64,000 bases of DNA from Aegilops tauschii subsp. strangulata (GCF_002575655.3 NC_053039.3:375573633-375637632), one strand, 5' to 3'; positions 1-13,073 are shown, counted from the stretch's first letter. The notes: generated by a model from the sequence alone, not told the origin. Numbers and translations: made by a program.

Positions 1-874
1 CTGTCAAAGATTAAGCGATATCGGAGAGGTGATTCATTCCTCTCAACAAGCTGGTGGTAGACCATAGAATTATAGTCTAAATAAGTAGGAGGCAACTCAA
101 TGTCATCCTCACGAACGTCCACACCAAGAAAATCTGCTAAGCGGGTTGCATAAACTCAACCAAAGAAATCTCCATTAAAACTATTATGATGCAACCTACG
201 TGCAACAATGGCTCCCAAATTATAAGATTTGTCTCCTAACACAGCACTCCTAAGAATACTAAGGTCAGGGACACACATATGACATGCTTCATCTTTACCA
301 TTTATGCACCTACCTATGAAGAGAGCAAAATAATGTATAGCAGGAAAATGAATGCTCCCTATGGTAGCTTGTGCTATATCTCTAGATTCCCCCACAGTTA
401 TATAAATTCAGATTTGCGGGGTTCACTAGCACTACCCCATTGTGGAAGTTTGCAAGCAGTGGTAAAATCCTCTAAGTCCATAGTATAAGATTTTTCATAA
501 AGATCAAACATGACAGTTGGAGAATTACGTGAAGATGAAAATTCAAACCTCCTCACAAATGAACTAGTGAGTTGATGGTATTGGCTGCACTTCTCTGCCT
601 CGAAGCTCACAAGATCAGCGTTATGCAAATATGCATTGAATTCTTCCTTGATTCCCGCTTGATCCATAAAGTTTTCTGAAGGCCACTCACAAGGCCGCAC
701 TGGAGCGTCCCTTGGTGGCTCATCATCAGCATCACGCATTGCAAGCCTGGGTCCTTGCTTCCTTGAAGAACCACCTTGGAACATTTTCCTAAGCATATTT
801 CTTCCTCGGAAAAATTTCTGATTTTTTAGTAACTTCAAACAAAAGTGAACCAAGCTCAATAAAATTGATAGCAA
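1..874 (-). pseudogene. Extra ORF of gypsy A (Athila ORF1-like), broken and cut by window
   Basis: A conserved reading frame lies downstream of gag-pro on the element's coding strand, where RT would be expected. It starts near 874 and shows a motif CEWPSENFMDQAGIKEEF, then QYHQLTSSFV, then HYFALFIGRC and YNLGAIVARRL. It is interrupted by a frameshift near 398 and an in-frame TGA near 153-155, yet stays open to the window edge. The frame is shared with gypsy B (27131-29393), so it is a real conserved protein of this family. Its pattern resembles the extra ORF of Athila-type gypsy elements; that assignment is from memory of the family. No catalytic motif is recognisable and its function is unknown. 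Confidence 0.65.
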
Positions 875-1567
875 CTACTCCTACAAGTGCCTAGAGACTA
901 TATCATGCATTAGAACTACTTGGAACCATATAAATTTGACATGCAAGCTCAAGAACATGGTCACCTAGGCAGCACAAATTTGCAATGAATACAGCACTAG
1001 GACAAAAACTAATTGGACCAATGGAGGAGTCACATACCAAGGAACAATCCCCCCAAGCAGTTTTGTGAGAGGTGCTTTGAGCAAGGAGATCGAAAATCGT
1101 AGCAAAATGAGCTAGAACTCGTGCTTGAGCTGGATATTGGTGTTTGTGGGAGGAAGAAGGAGTGTATGGGTGCAGGAATAAGTGGAGGAGGGCCACCGTG
1201 GGCCCACGAGGTAGGGGGCGCGCCCTCCACCCTCGTGGCCAGGTGCTTGCCCCTCCTGCTGTGTTCTCAGTGCCAGATATTCTCAAATATTCCAGAAAAA
1301 AATCATATTCCATTTTCAGGGCATTTGGAGAACTTTTATTTTCGGGGTATTTTTATATTGCACGGATAAATCTGGAAACATACAGAAAAATACTATTTTT
1401 ACTTTATTTTAGCTAAATAACAGAAAGTAGAAAGGGGGTACAGAAGGTTGTGCCTTCTAGTTTCATCCATCTCATGCTCATCAAAAGGAATCTACTAACA
1501 AGGTTGATCAGGTCATGTTAACAAACTCATTCCGACTAACATGGAACCGGAGAAATTTCGAATAACA
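875..1567. other. Non-coding spacer between protease and extra ORF of gypsy A
   Basis: About 0.7 kb without a supported gene. It is clearly homologous to the spacer of gypsy B at 29394-30249: both carry an 'aatggaggag(t/c)cacataccaag' block, a GC-rich cgcgcc stretch and an 'agaaggttgtgcct' block. Conservation without coding potential suggests an untranslated or regulatory part of the element, possibly a leader for the extra ORF. Confidence 0.6.
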
Positions 1568-4327
1568 CTATGTTACCTCAACGGGGATATGCACATCCCC
1601 AATAATAAGAATATCATATTTCTTCTTGACAGTAGGTAAAGGAAATTCAAAACCTCCAAAAATAATTGATGGAATTTTTGCAATAGAATTTATACTATGA
1701 ACTTGAGGTTGTTTCCTCGGAAAGTGTACCGTATGCTCATTACCATTAACATGAAAAGTGACATTGCCTTTGTTGCAATCAATAACAGCCCCTGCAGTAT
1801 TCAAAAAAGGTCTTCCAAGAATAATAGACATACTATCGTCCTCGGGAATAACAAAGTCCGTTAAAATAGTAACGTTTGCAACCACAACAGGCACATCCTC
1901 ACAAATACCAACAGGTATAGCAGTTGATTTATCAGCCATTTGCAAAGATATTTCTGTAGGCGTCAACTTATTCAAACCAAGTCTATGATATAAAGAGAGA
2001 GGGATAACACTAACACCAGCTCCAAGATCACATAAAGCAGTTTTAACATAATTTATTTTAATGGAGCATGGTATAGTGGGTACTCCTGGATCTCCAAGTT
2101 TCTTAGGTATTCCACCCTTAAAAGTATAATTAGCAAGCATGGTGGAAATCTCAGCTTCCGGTATCTTTCTTTTATTTGTAACAATATCTTTCATATACTT
2201 AGCATAAGGATTCATTTTGAGCATATCAGTTAATCGCATACGCAAAAAGATAGGTCTAATCAGTTCAGCAAAGCGCCCAAAATCCTCATCATCCTTTTTC
2301 TTGGATGGTTTGGGAGGAAAAGGCATGGGTTTCTGAACCCATGGTTCTCTTTCTTTACCATGTTTCCTAGCAACAGAGTCTCTCTTATCATAACGTTGAT
2401 TCTTTGATTGTGGGTTATCAAGATCAACAACAGGTTCAACTTCTACATCATTGTCATTACTAGGTTGAGCATCATCATGAACATCATCATTAGCATTTTC
2501 ATTAGGTTCATGTTCATTACTAGATTGTGTTTCAGCATCAGAAATAGAAATATCATTTGGATTCTCAGGTGGTTCAGCAATTGGTTCACTAGAAGCATGC
2601 AAAGTCCTATCATTTTTCTTTTTCTTCCTTTTAGAAGGACTAGGTGCATCAATATTATTTCTCTAAGAATCTTGCTGAATTCTCTTAGGGTGGCCTTCAG
2701 GATACAAAGGTTCCTGAGTCATTCTACCAGTTCTAGGAGCCACTCTAACAGCATAATCAATTTTCTTACTATTCATTTCATTGAGCAAATCATTTTGAGT
2801 TTTAAGTACTTGTTCTACTTGAGTGGTAACCATAGAAGCATGTTTAGTAACGAGTTTAAGTTCACCTTTAACTCTAGACATATAATCACCCAAGTGTTCA
2901 ATCATATAAGCATTTTGTTTTAATTGTCTACCAAAATAAGCATTGAAATCTTCTTGCTTAACCAGAAAGTTATCAAACTCATCCAAGCATTTGCTAGCAA
3001 TTTTAGTAGGAGGGATTTCAGCTTTATCAAATCTATACAGAGAATTTACCTTTACTACCTGTGTCGGGTTATCAAGACCATGAGTTTCTTCAACAGGCGG
3101 TAGATTAAGACCATGTATTTCTTCAATAGGAGGTAAATTCTTAACATCTTCAGCTTTAATACCTTTTTCTTTCATAGATTTCTTTACCTCTTGCATATCT
3201 TCAGGACTGAGAAACAGAACACCTCTTTTCTTCGGAGTTGGTTTAGGAATTGGCTCAGGAGCTGGCTCCGGAAGTGTCCAATTATTTTCATTTGTCAACA
3301 TATTATTCAATAGAATTTCAGCTTCATCTGGTGTTCTTTCCCTGAAAGCAGAACCAGCACAACTGTCCAGGTAATCTCTGGAAGCATCGGTTAGTCCATT
3401 ATAAAAGATATCAAGTATTTCATTTTTCTTGAGAGGATGATCAGGCAAAGCATTAAGTAACTTGAGAAGCCTCCCCCAAGCTTGTGGGAGACTCTCTTCT
3501 TCAATTTGCATAAAGTTGTATATTTCCCTCAAAGCAGCTTGTTTCTTATGAGCAGGGAAATATTTAGCAAAGAAGTAATAAATCATATCCTGGGGACTAC
3601 GCACACAACCAGGATCAAGAGAATTAAACCATATCTTAGCATCACCCTTTAATGAGAACGGAAATATTTAAAGGATATAAAAGTAGCGAGATCTCTCATC
3701 ATTAGTGAACAGGGTGGCTATATCATTTAATTTAGTAAGATGTGCCACAACAGTTTCAGATTCATAGCCATGAAAAGGATCAGATTCAACCAAAGTAATT
3801 ATATCAGGATCAACAGAGAATTCATAATCCTTATCGGTAACACAGATAGGTGAAGTAGCAAAAGCAGGGTCAGGTTTCATTCTAGCATTAAGAGATTGCT
3901 GATTCCATTTAGCTAATAACCTCTTGAGCTCATATCTATCTTTGCAAGCTAAAATAGCTAAAGTAGCTTCTTTATCAAAAACATAACCCTCAGGAATAAC
4001 AGGCAAGTCTTCATCATCACTTTCATCAACATAATCAGTTTCAATAATTTCTTTCTCTCTAGCCCTAGCAATTTGTTCATCAAGAAATTCACAAAGGTGC
4101 ACAGTAGTATCAAGCATAGAAGTAGTTTCATCATAAGTATCATGCATAGCAGAAGTGGCATCATCAATAACATGCGACATATCAGAACGAATAGCAGAAG
4201 CAGGTTTAGGTGTCGCAAGCTTACTCAAAACAGAAGGTGAATCAAGTGCAGAGCTAGATGGCAGTTCCTTACCTCCCCTCGTAGTTGAGGGATAAATTGT
4301 TGTCTTAGCGTCTTTCAAGTTCTTCAT
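1568..4327 (-). pseudogene. gag-pro: gag-pro polyprotein of gypsy A, two nonsense mutations
   Basis: One minus-strand frame of 920 codons reads from ATG at 4327 to the stop at 1568. It is broken only by in-frame stops at 3668-3670 and 2663-2665. Compared with gypsy C, the first stop replaces a lysine in the conserved block before FPFSLKGDAK. The N-terminal part starts MKNLKD and has an acidic stretch. The middle is a Ty3-type capsid (Retrotrans_gag) with PFSLKGDAKIWFN, ESLPQAWGRL and LDIFYNGL. The C-terminal third is a retropepsin-like domain with CDLGAGVSVIPLSLY, an Asp-Leu-Gly variant of the Asp-Thr/Ser-Gly active site, followed by SIILGRPFL. Gag would form the particle and the protease would mature it. 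No zinc knuckle is seen. The two stops make it inactive as it stands. Confidence 0.85.
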
Positions 4328-4377
4328 AGTGACCAGCAGATATAAATCCCAAGTGACTCAAAGAATAAAGCTATGCT

Positions 4378-4394
4378 CCCCGGCAACGGCGCCA
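4378..4394 (-). other. Primer-binding site of gypsy A
   Basis: On the minus strand TGGCGCCGTTGCCGGGA lies 11 bases after the LTR end. This is the usual priming sequence of this gypsy group. The same site occurs in gypsy C (46403-46420) and gypsy E (57130-57146) with a C-to-T change (TGGCACC). Confidence 0.75.
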
Positions 4395-4405
4395 AAAAAT
4401 AGTCT

Positions 4406-5579
4406 TGATAAACCACAAGTATAGGGGATCGCAACAGTTTTCGAGGGTAGAGTAATCAACCCAAATTTATTGATTCGACACAAGGGGAGCCAAAGAATAT
4501 TCTCAAGTATTAGCAGTTGAGTTGTCAATTCAACCACACCTAGATAACTTAATATCTGCAGCAAAGTATTTAGTAGCAAAGTAGTACGATAGTAGTGGCA
4601 ACGGTAACAAAAGTAACGGTAGCAAAAGTAATATTTTTGGTGTTTTGTAGTGATTGTAACAGTAGCAACGGAAAAGTAAATAAGCGGAGAACAATATGTG
4701 AAAAGCTCGTAGGCATTGGAATAGTGAATACATGAACTCCTCAAACTACGGTCATCACTGGGAGTAGTCCCGATTATTGTCACTTCGGGGTTGCCGGATC
4801 ATAACACATAGTAGGTGACTATAGACTTGCAAGATAGGATCAATAACTCACATATATTCATGAAAACATAATAGGTTCAGATCTGAAATCATGGCACTCT
4901 GGCCCTAGTGACAAGCATTAAGCATAGCAAAGTCATAGCAACATCAATCTCAGAACATAGTGGATACTAGGGATCAAACCCTAAAAAAACTAACTCGATT
5001 ACATGATAGATCTCATCCAACCCATCACCGTCCAGCAAGCCTACGATGGAATTACTCACGCACGGCGGTGATCATCATGAAATTGGTGATGGAGGATGGT
5101 TGATGATGACGATGGTGACGAATCCCCCTCTCTGGAGCCCCGAACGGACTTCAGATCAGCCCTCCCGAGAGGTTTTAGGGCTTGGCGGCGGCTCCGTATC
5201 GTAAAACGTGATGAACCCTTCTCTCTGATTTTTTTTCTCCCGAAAGCAAATATATAGTTGGATTTGAGGTCGGAGGAGCTCCAGGGGGCCCACGAGGTAG
5301 GGGGGCGCGCCCTAGGGGTGCAGGCGCGCCCCCACCCTCGTGGCTAGGGTGTGGGCCCCCTGGTCTTCATCTTTTGCAAGGATTTTTTATTATTTCCAAA
5401 TAGACGTTCCGTGGAGTTTCAGGTCATTCCGAGAACTTTTGTTTCTGCACATAAATAACACCATGGAAAGTCTGCTGAAAACATCATCAGTCCGGGTTAG
5501 TTCCATTCAAATCATGCAATTTAGAGTCCAAAACAAGAGCAAAAGTGTTTGGAAAAGTAGATACGACGGAGACGTATCA
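4406..5579 (-). repeat. 5' LTR of gypsy A (1174 bp)
   Basis: Bounded by tgata at 4406 and gacgtatca ending at 5579. The transcribed strand runs TGATACGTCTCCGTCG to the CTTGTGGTTTATCA end. It contains a GC-rich cgcgcc segment around 5290-5340 and a probable TATA element near 5247-5258 (tatata). The U5 side (about 4560-4680) is made of imperfect gtaacaaaa/gtagcaa repeats. Compared with the LTR of gypsy C it lacks one block of 237 bp. Confidence 0.85.
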
Positions 5580-8500
5580 AACAACAACACAAACAAAATG
5601 GTACCCAAACTCATTGGGACCAATGAGTTAGAAACACCAATACATAGGACAAACTCCACATAAATATGTGCACATAGATATGAAAATAAATATCATGCAC
5701 GTCTCTTCCAATTTGAGACTTGGTGGAGTTTCCCCTATATATTGGGCCAAAGAAATAAAGCATGCCAAAGAAAATACATGAAGTAAATATGCATGCTAAA
5801 GACTTTCAAGAACCAACACCAAATGAAAAAGGAATACCAAGTGAAAAGGATACCAAATGGAGAAATCATCACTAGGAAGATATCAATTAAAAGATACATC
5901 AAGGAATGAGATATCCATTGACACACGCAAAAAGAAAGATATCAAACTCCCAAAAGAGATAATGGTTCCAAACAAACCAAGCCCTCTACAAAGTTTCATG
6001 ATGGCACAAAGTACCAAAAAGAAATGGCTTGACTTCCACCAACACACACTTGATAAGGATCATAATATGAGTGTTTTGTAGAAAATAGGATAGCTCCCCC
6101 AAGAGTAGTGCATTATAGAGAATTTACATTCGAATACAAAATGCACAAGGTGGGATCACCACTTTCATTATGTCTAGAGAACACTAGACAAGATCAAGAA
6201 AATAACAAGATCCACAAGTGGTATGGAAGATAACGGGAGATGACACAAACCTTGGCAAGAGATAAGGCAAGAAGAAGCAAAAGACAATGTGAAGATGCTC
6301 AATAATTTCTACCACATAGGTGAGTACAAATTGTCAAAAGACAAGAAGTATATGGAAATAATTCCCGGTGGTAGATAGCAAGGATATCCAACATCATCTT
6401 CACATCAAACACAAGCAAATTACAACTTGTAGAGCTAACATGTCACCTAAGAACAAGATAATTTACAATATCAACTCTAGGTGACAATATCTCAAATGTA
6501 CACATTTTCTAGGCTAGTAATATGCACATAGCATATTACTCCCCCATAATGTGATACCAATTAAACATAAACAAGAGGCAAATAAAATGATCCAACAAAA
6601 GATAATTAATGGACTATTTAGAATTTGAATTTCTCATGAGAAGACATACCAGATAGCGACTAGATAATATTGTAATATCAATACTAGATGGTATTCCTCA
6701 TGTACACACATTTATAGGATTGTGAGGTGCATAAAGAACATCACTTACCCAAAATGGGATTTTGCATTAATCTCTCACAAGAGTTAACTAAGATACAAAC
6801 AAGATGCACAATGGCTCAACGCACGACACACACATACATGATGTGCAAACCAACATACACATACTTCATTACTCAATATAAGCAAATTGGAGACACAACA
6901 TATACAAACACACGCAAGGAACAAAACCAAAACATGAAAGGGGCAAGTAACTTTCACTATAAAAAATTTAAGTACAAGTTACCGCAAGGTGGCACATTGG
7001 ATATAAGATAGAAACTTGATAACCAATTGACTTGGCTTGAGACAATAAGAATGATGAAGTCCCCTTAATTCTTCATAATGTAGCCAAGTCTCCAAGTGCC
7101 CTCCAACAACACCGATTGGTCAAGTTTGAGCTTGTTGGTCCCCAACCAAGTTGGGTCCTAAGAGGTTAGTCACAATAGGTTTGGCTACCCAAATGGTTCT
7201 TTTCTTGACAACACTTTGAGTACCAACAAATTTGGCAAACACATTGCCAACCTTATCCTTCCCAAGAGAATAGACATCATCAATTAGAATAGGGTTGGAT
7301 AAGGTACCATTCGTGCATGAAGAAGTGACATGACCTTTCTCACAACATAGGTAGCAACGTCTACTCTTCACTCTCTTCTCACGTGATTTCTCAACATGAG
7401 AAGCATTAGCTTGATTCTTCTTGGGAAGAGGCCTTTCTTCAACTTGAGGTTGAGCATGAGAATGAAATTGTGGCCGCTTCCCTTGTTGCTTGTCACTAAT
7501 GGCCTTCTTCTTCAATGGGCAAGATCTAACATGATGCCCTTCAATTTTGCACTTGAAGCAAATAATCTTGGCCGAATTCTTGACTTGTTTTTGTCCCTTC
7601 TTCTTGTTCATCTTGGACTTCTTCTTGTTGGAGTTGAATCCAAGTCCACCTTTGTCATTGGGGGATTTTTGCACACTCAAGATATTGTTGAGTGTGGACT
7701 TCCCTTCATGACTCTTTTCCAAGTCTTTCTTCAAGGAAGTGACTTGGGCCTTGAGCTCTTTGATTTCCTCTACATGGTTAGTATCAACACAAGTACTAGA
7801 GGAAGTATAAGCTTCATCGTTAGAGCAACAAGGCAAGGAAAGCAATTAATCACAAGATGTACCAATGTTTTGCATGGATGAATTACGAGGACTAACACAA
7901 GGCAATATATCATTTTGACTAAAAGTAGTGCTAATGTCCACATGAGGCTCACTAGATATTACCTTAGCAATCATATCCTCATGAGTTATTTTTAGCACAT
8001 TATGGGATATAAGAAGATCATCATGAGAGCTAGAAAGCTTCCCATGACTTTCTTCCAATTTCCCATAATTGCTAGATAGCAACTCAAGTTGAGCCTTTAG
8101 CTCAACATTCTCCTTTAATATGGATGCTTAACAAGAAATAGAGTTAGTAGCACAAGCATCATCATTAACAACACTAGGAGAAGAAAATTTTGGCAAGCTC
8201 TTTTGAATAATAAGCTTTAAGTTGAGCATGAGACTTGGTGAGTTTGATGAGGTCACTCTTAACGACTCTTAAGCCATTTTCGAGGTGCTCAAAATCCTCA
8301 AGGAGTTTGGCATGTGCAACTTCAAGCTTCTCATTTTTAGTTTCAAAATCATTGGCCACCTCAAGAGCTCTATCATGAGATTCCTTCACTCTAGATAATT
8401 CTAGAGCAAAAGTCTCCTCAAGAGATTCCTTGGTGGTTTGTTCAAGTTCAAGAGCTTGAGAGAGGTCCGCGATAGCGTAATCACGCTCATGACCTTCCAT

Positions 8501-9579
8501 TCAATGGTGACCTCATGCTCCTCAAGATGAGATTCCAACTCCTAAATATATTTCTTGCCCTCAACGGCAATGGACATGATTTCCATGAAGTTGGAACAAG
8601 CAATTTTATTTTTATGAAGAGCTTTAAAAACCATTTCCCCCTTACTTTTTAAGGAGGCAACATTATCATTCTCTTCATTATTATCAACACTATCATCATT
8701 CTTATCATCATCAATATCATCACAAGATATATTGGGCTTCAAAGTGGGAGATACCTTTGAAGCCTTTGCCATAAGGCAAAATGCAATAGATGATGATGTG
8801 AGATCCCATGAAGCACCATTCAAGACCACATCTTGTTCCATGGGGTGTTGTGTTTCCTCTACATTGTTAGCACAACAATTCGAGGAAATAGATGCATTTT
8901 TATCATGGCAACAAGACATAGCAAGCATATCATCATGAGATTTAGTCAAGCAATTTCTACATGATATGCAAGGACTATCAACACAAGCATGTGATACATT
9001 TAAAGTGCTCGAAGTGTTAAAGTCCAAATAAGGACCATTGCAATAAGATAGTGATGAAGGATCGTCATGAACAAGCACAATATCATCATTGCAATGACCA
9101 ACACTACTCACCATAGCATTACCTTGTGGCAATCCACGTGTAGGTGAAGTAGAAGAAGTTGAGAAGGCAACACGGCCAGAGGTGGAGGGAGAACAATCAT
9201 CCCCAAAAATCTTGGACACATCATATTTATCTTGAAGCTTTGTCCACAACTCATGAGCATCCCGGAATGGCATGAGTTGAAATATAACTACATTGCTCAA
9301 AGCATCAAATAGCACATTAGAAGCTTGAGCATTGAGATAAGAGTTTTTCTCATCCTCAAAAGATAATCTTTGGGGATCCTTTGGAGGAGAAAAACCCATA
9401 TCTACAATTCCTCTAAATTTGGGTCCATGACACTAAAGAGATTAAGCACACCAAATACCCAAGCATAAAAAATTGTGCCATCGAAACTAAGAGTGTCAGA
9501 GAATCCTAAACCCCTAGTCGATATCTTTACTCTCTAGGCGGTCAAGCCTAATAAAGAGAGACGAGGCTCTGATACCAAT
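5580..9579 (-). mobile_element. Ty1/copia element 1, internal region (gag only)
   Basis: Minus-strand copia internal region lying next to an LTR and primer site at 9568-9580. The TGGTATCAGAGC-type site is seen as gctctgataccaa on the plus strand. The only coding part is gag (7120-9399). The stretch 5580-7119 is AT-rich, full of stops in all frames, and holds no protease, integrase, RT or RNase H motif. It contains tacacatttt-type repeats and a 'ctcccccaagag' block near 6092. The left side is cut by gypsy A. The element looks non-autonomous, unless pol lay beyond the gypsy A insertion. Confidence 0.7.
7120..9399 (-). pseudogene. gag: gag of copia 1 with two CCHC zinc knuckles, broken
   Basis: The reading frame starts at ATG 9399. 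Its N-terminal part carries the copia capsid (UBN2-like) motif MPFRDAHELWTKLQDKYDVS. The middle is rich in Glu, Leu and Lys with heptad-like spacing (about 8174-8500), predicted coiled coil. The C-terminal third has two zinc knuckles, CFKCKIEGHHVRSC and CYLCCEKGHVTSSC, both with intact C-x2-C-x4-H-x4-C spacing, then a basic tail ending near VGDQQAQT. At least two frameshifts (near 8500 and 8180) and several stops, including one near 7846, break it. Gag would package RNA in the particle. The usual pol start motif (a D-S-G protease) does not follow. Confidence 0.75.
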
Positions 9580-10880
9580 TGAAAGATCGTGGATGTCGCC
9601 TAGAGGGGGGTGAATAGGCACTTTAAAATAATTACAGTTTAGGCTTGAACAAATGCGGAATAAAACTAGCGTTTAATTTGTCAAGCACAAAACCTAAAAC
9701 GACTAGGCTCACCTATGTGCACCGACAACTTATGCTAAGCAAGATAAACTACTAGGTGATAGCAAGATATATGACAAGAAACAATATGGCTATCACAAAG
9801 TAAAGTGCATAAGTAAAGGGCTCAGGTAAGAGATAACCGAGGCACGCGGAGACGACAGTTTATCCCGAAGTTCACACCCTTGCGGATGCTAATCTCCGTT
9901 TGGAGCGGTGTGGAGGCACAGTGCTCCCCAAGAAGCCACTAGGGCCACCGTAATCTCCTCACGCCCTCGCACAATGCAAGATGTCGTGATTCCACTAAGG
10001 GACCCTTGAGGGCGGTCACCAAACCCATACAAATGGCAACCCTTGGGGGCGGTCGCCGAACCCGTACACTTTGGCAACCCTTGGGGCGGTCACCGGTACC
10101 CGTCAAATTGCTCGGGGCGATCTCCACAACCTAATTGGAGACCCCGAAACTAGCCCGGAGCTTTACACCAGAATGATTGACCTCCGAACACCACCAACCG
10201 TCTAGGGCGCCCAAGCACCCAAGAGGAACAAGCTCAAGGGTACCAAGCACCCAAGAGTAATAAGCTTCTCAACTTGTAACTTCCACGTATCACCGTGGAG
10301 AACTCAAACCGATGCACCAAATGCAATGGCAAGGGCACACGGAGTGCTCAAGTACTTCTCTCCCAAATCCTACCAAAGCAACTAATGCTAGGGAGGAAAC
10401 TGAGAGGAAGAACAAAGAAGAGAACACGAAGAACTCCAAGATCTAGATCCAATGGGTTCCCCTCACATAGAGGAGAAAGTGATTGGTGGAAATGTAGATC
10501 TAGATCACCTCTCTCTTTTCCCTCAAGAACTAGCAAGAATCATTGGAGGGATTGAGAGGTAGCAAGCTCGAAGAAGGTCAGCAATGGGGGAAGAACACGA
10601 GCTCAAGAGATGGGGTCCAATGGGGAAGAAGATCCCCCTTTATAGGTCCCCACGAATCTGCCCGTTATGTGCAGAAAACAGTATGACCGGTACAACCGGT
10701 GAAAGAACCGGTACAACCAGTCAAAGCAGAGACAAAACCTACCTGTAGGAAAAGAACTAAGTGGTGCAACCGCCCGTGGAACCGATAGTACCAGTTAAAC
10801 ACGAACTAACTGGTAAAAGCGGCCAACAACCACCCAAGAACTGCTCCAAAACAGAAACTAGTCCGGTGGTAGAGCGGTAC
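9580..10880 (-). repeat. LTR of copia 1, U5-side part, interrupted by Angela 1
   Basis: The plus strand begins tgaaagatcg at 9580, directly beside the primer site, and reads through a run of accggtacaaccggt-type blocks (10680-10880). A minus-strand TATA-like CTATAAAGG lies near 10640. The LTR stops at 10880, where Angela 1 begins after ggtac. The probable U3 part of the same LTR type is at 25332-26672. Confidence 0.7.
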
Positions 10881-12612
10881 TGTTGGGGAACGTACTAATT
10901 TCAAAAAAAATCCTACGCACACGCAAGATCATGGTGATGCATAGCAACGAGAGGGGAGAGTGTGTCGACGTACCCTCGTAGACCGAAAGAGGAAGCGTTA
11001 GCACAACGCAGTTGATGTAGTCGTACGTCTTCACGATCCGACCGATCAAGTACCGAACGCACGGCACCTCCGAGTTCAGCACACGCTCAACTCGATGACG
11101 TCCCTCGAACTCCAATCCAGCCGAGATTTGAGGGGGAGTTTCGTCAGCACGACGGCGTGGTGACGATGATGATGTTCTACCGACGCAGGGCTTCGCCTAA
11201 GCACCGCTACGATATGACCGAGGTGGATTATGGTGGAGGGGGCACCGCACACGGCTAAGAGATCCAAGGGATCAATTGTTCTGTCTCTAGGGGGTGCCTC
11301 CCTCCCCGTATATAAAGGAGTAGAGGAGGGGGAGGGGTCCGGCCACCCTTGGCGCGCCCCATGAGGAGTCCTACTCCCACCGGGAGTAGGACTCCCCCCT
11401 TCCATGTTGGAGTAGGAGAGGAGAGGGAAGGAGAGAGAGGGGGAAAGGAAAGGGGGGGCGCCGCCCCCCTCCTTGTCCAATTCGGACTTGGGGGGGAGGG
11501 GCGCGCAGCTGCCCCTTGGCTGCCTCTCCTCTTCCACCACTTGGGCCCATGAGGCCAAATAACCTCCGGGGGGTTCCGGTAACCCCCCGGTACTCCGGTA
11601 TATATCCGATAACCCCCGGAACCATTCCGGTGTCCGAATATAGTCGTCCAATATATCAACCTTCATGTCTCGACCATTTCGAGACTCCTCGTCATGTCCG
11701 TGATGACATCCGGGACTCCGAACTATCTTCGGTACATCAAAACACATAAACTCATAATATAACCGTCATCGAACTTTAAGCGTGCGGACCCTACGGGTTC
11801 GAGAACTATGTAGACATGAACGAGACACGTCTCCGGTCAATAACCAATAGCGGAACCTGGATGCTCATATTGGCTCCCACATATTCTACGCAGATCTTTA
11901 ACGGTCAAACCGCATAACAACATACGTTGTTCCCTTTGTCATCGGTATGTTACTTGCCCGAGATTCGATCGTCGGTATCTCAATACCTAGTTCAATCTCA
12001 TTACCGGCAAGTCTCTTTACTTGTTCCGTAATACATCATCCCACAACTAACTCATTAGTTGCAATGCTTGCAAGGCTTAAGTGATGTGCATTACCGACTG
12101 GGCCCAGAGATACCTCTCCGACAATCGGAGTGACAAATCCTAATCTCGAAATACGCCAACCCAACAAGTACCTTCGGAGACACCTGTAGAGCACCTTTAT
12201 AATCACCCAGTTACGTTGTGACGTTTGGTAGCACACAAAGTGTTCTCCGGTAAACGGGAGTTGCATAAGCTCATAGTCATAGGAACATGTATAAGTCATG
12301 AAGAAAGCAATAGCAACATACGAAACGATCAAGTGCTAAGCTAATGGAATGGGTCAAGTCAATCACATCATTCTCCTAATGATGTGATCCCGTTAATCAA
12401 ATGCCAACTCATGTCCATGGCTAGGAAACTCAACCATCTTCGATTAACGAGCGAGTCAAGTAGAGGCATACTAGTGACACTATGTTTGTGTATGTATTCA
12501 CACATGTATTATGTTTCCGGTTAATACAATGCTAGCATGAATAATAAACATTTATCATGAATAAGGAAATAAATAATAACTTTATTATTGCCTCTAGGGC
12601 ATATTTCCTTCA
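10881..12612 (-). repeat. 3' LTR of Angela 1 (1732 bp)
   Basis: Bounded by tgttgggg at 10881 and catatttccttca ending at 12612. A minus-strand TATA box (TATATAC) lies at about 11304-11316 and would drive the element promoter. A G-rich stretch on the plus strand follows at 11380-11500. The polypurine tract is the complement of gtctcccacttg at 12613-12624. Confidence 0.9.
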
Positions 12613-13073
12613 GTCTCCCACTTGCACGAGAGTCAATAATCTAGTTAACATCGCCATGTGATTTAACATCAATGGTTCACATCTTTATGTGGTTAACACC
12701 CATAGTTCACATCGACATGTGACCAACACCCAAAGGGTTTACTAGAGTCAATAATCTAGTTCACATTGTTATGTGATTAACACCCAAAGAGTACTAAGGT
12801 GTGATCATGTTTTGCTTGTGAGATAATTTTTAGTCAATGGGTCTGTCACATTCAGATCCGTATGTATTTTGCAAATTTCTATGTCTACAATGCTCTGCAC
12901 GGAGCTACTTTAGCTAATTGCTCCCACTATCAATATGTATCCAGATTGAGACTTAGAGTCATCTAGATCAGTGTCAAAACTTGCATCGACGTAACCCTTT
13001 ACGACGAACCTTTTGTCACCTCCATAATCGAGAAACATATCCTTATTCCACTAAGGATAATTTTGACCGCTGT

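Larger units (their letters stand above)
1..5579 (-). mobile_element. Ty3/gypsy LTR retrotransposon A (left end outside window)
   Basis: This is a minus-strand gypsy element. From right to left it shows a 5' LTR, a primer-binding site, a gag-pro frame, a non-coding spacer and an extra ORF that runs off the window. The LTR begins TGATACGTCTCC and ends TTTATCA on the transcribed strand. The flank after the right LTR end is aacaa (5580-5584); the matching duplication at the other end is not in the window. No reverse transcriptase or integrase coding is visible between the protease and the extra ORF. The element interrupts the internal region of copia 1 (5580-9579). It belongs to the abundant Triticeae gypsy group that includes Fatima, Sabrina and WHAM; I cannot choose the exact family. 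Confidence 0.85.

Noticed and set aside
10680..10880. accggtacaaccggt blocks as a possible operator or satellite array
   Set aside because: They lie inside a copia LTR and recur in the related LTR part at 25325-25440; spacing is irregular and they are part of the LTR sequence.
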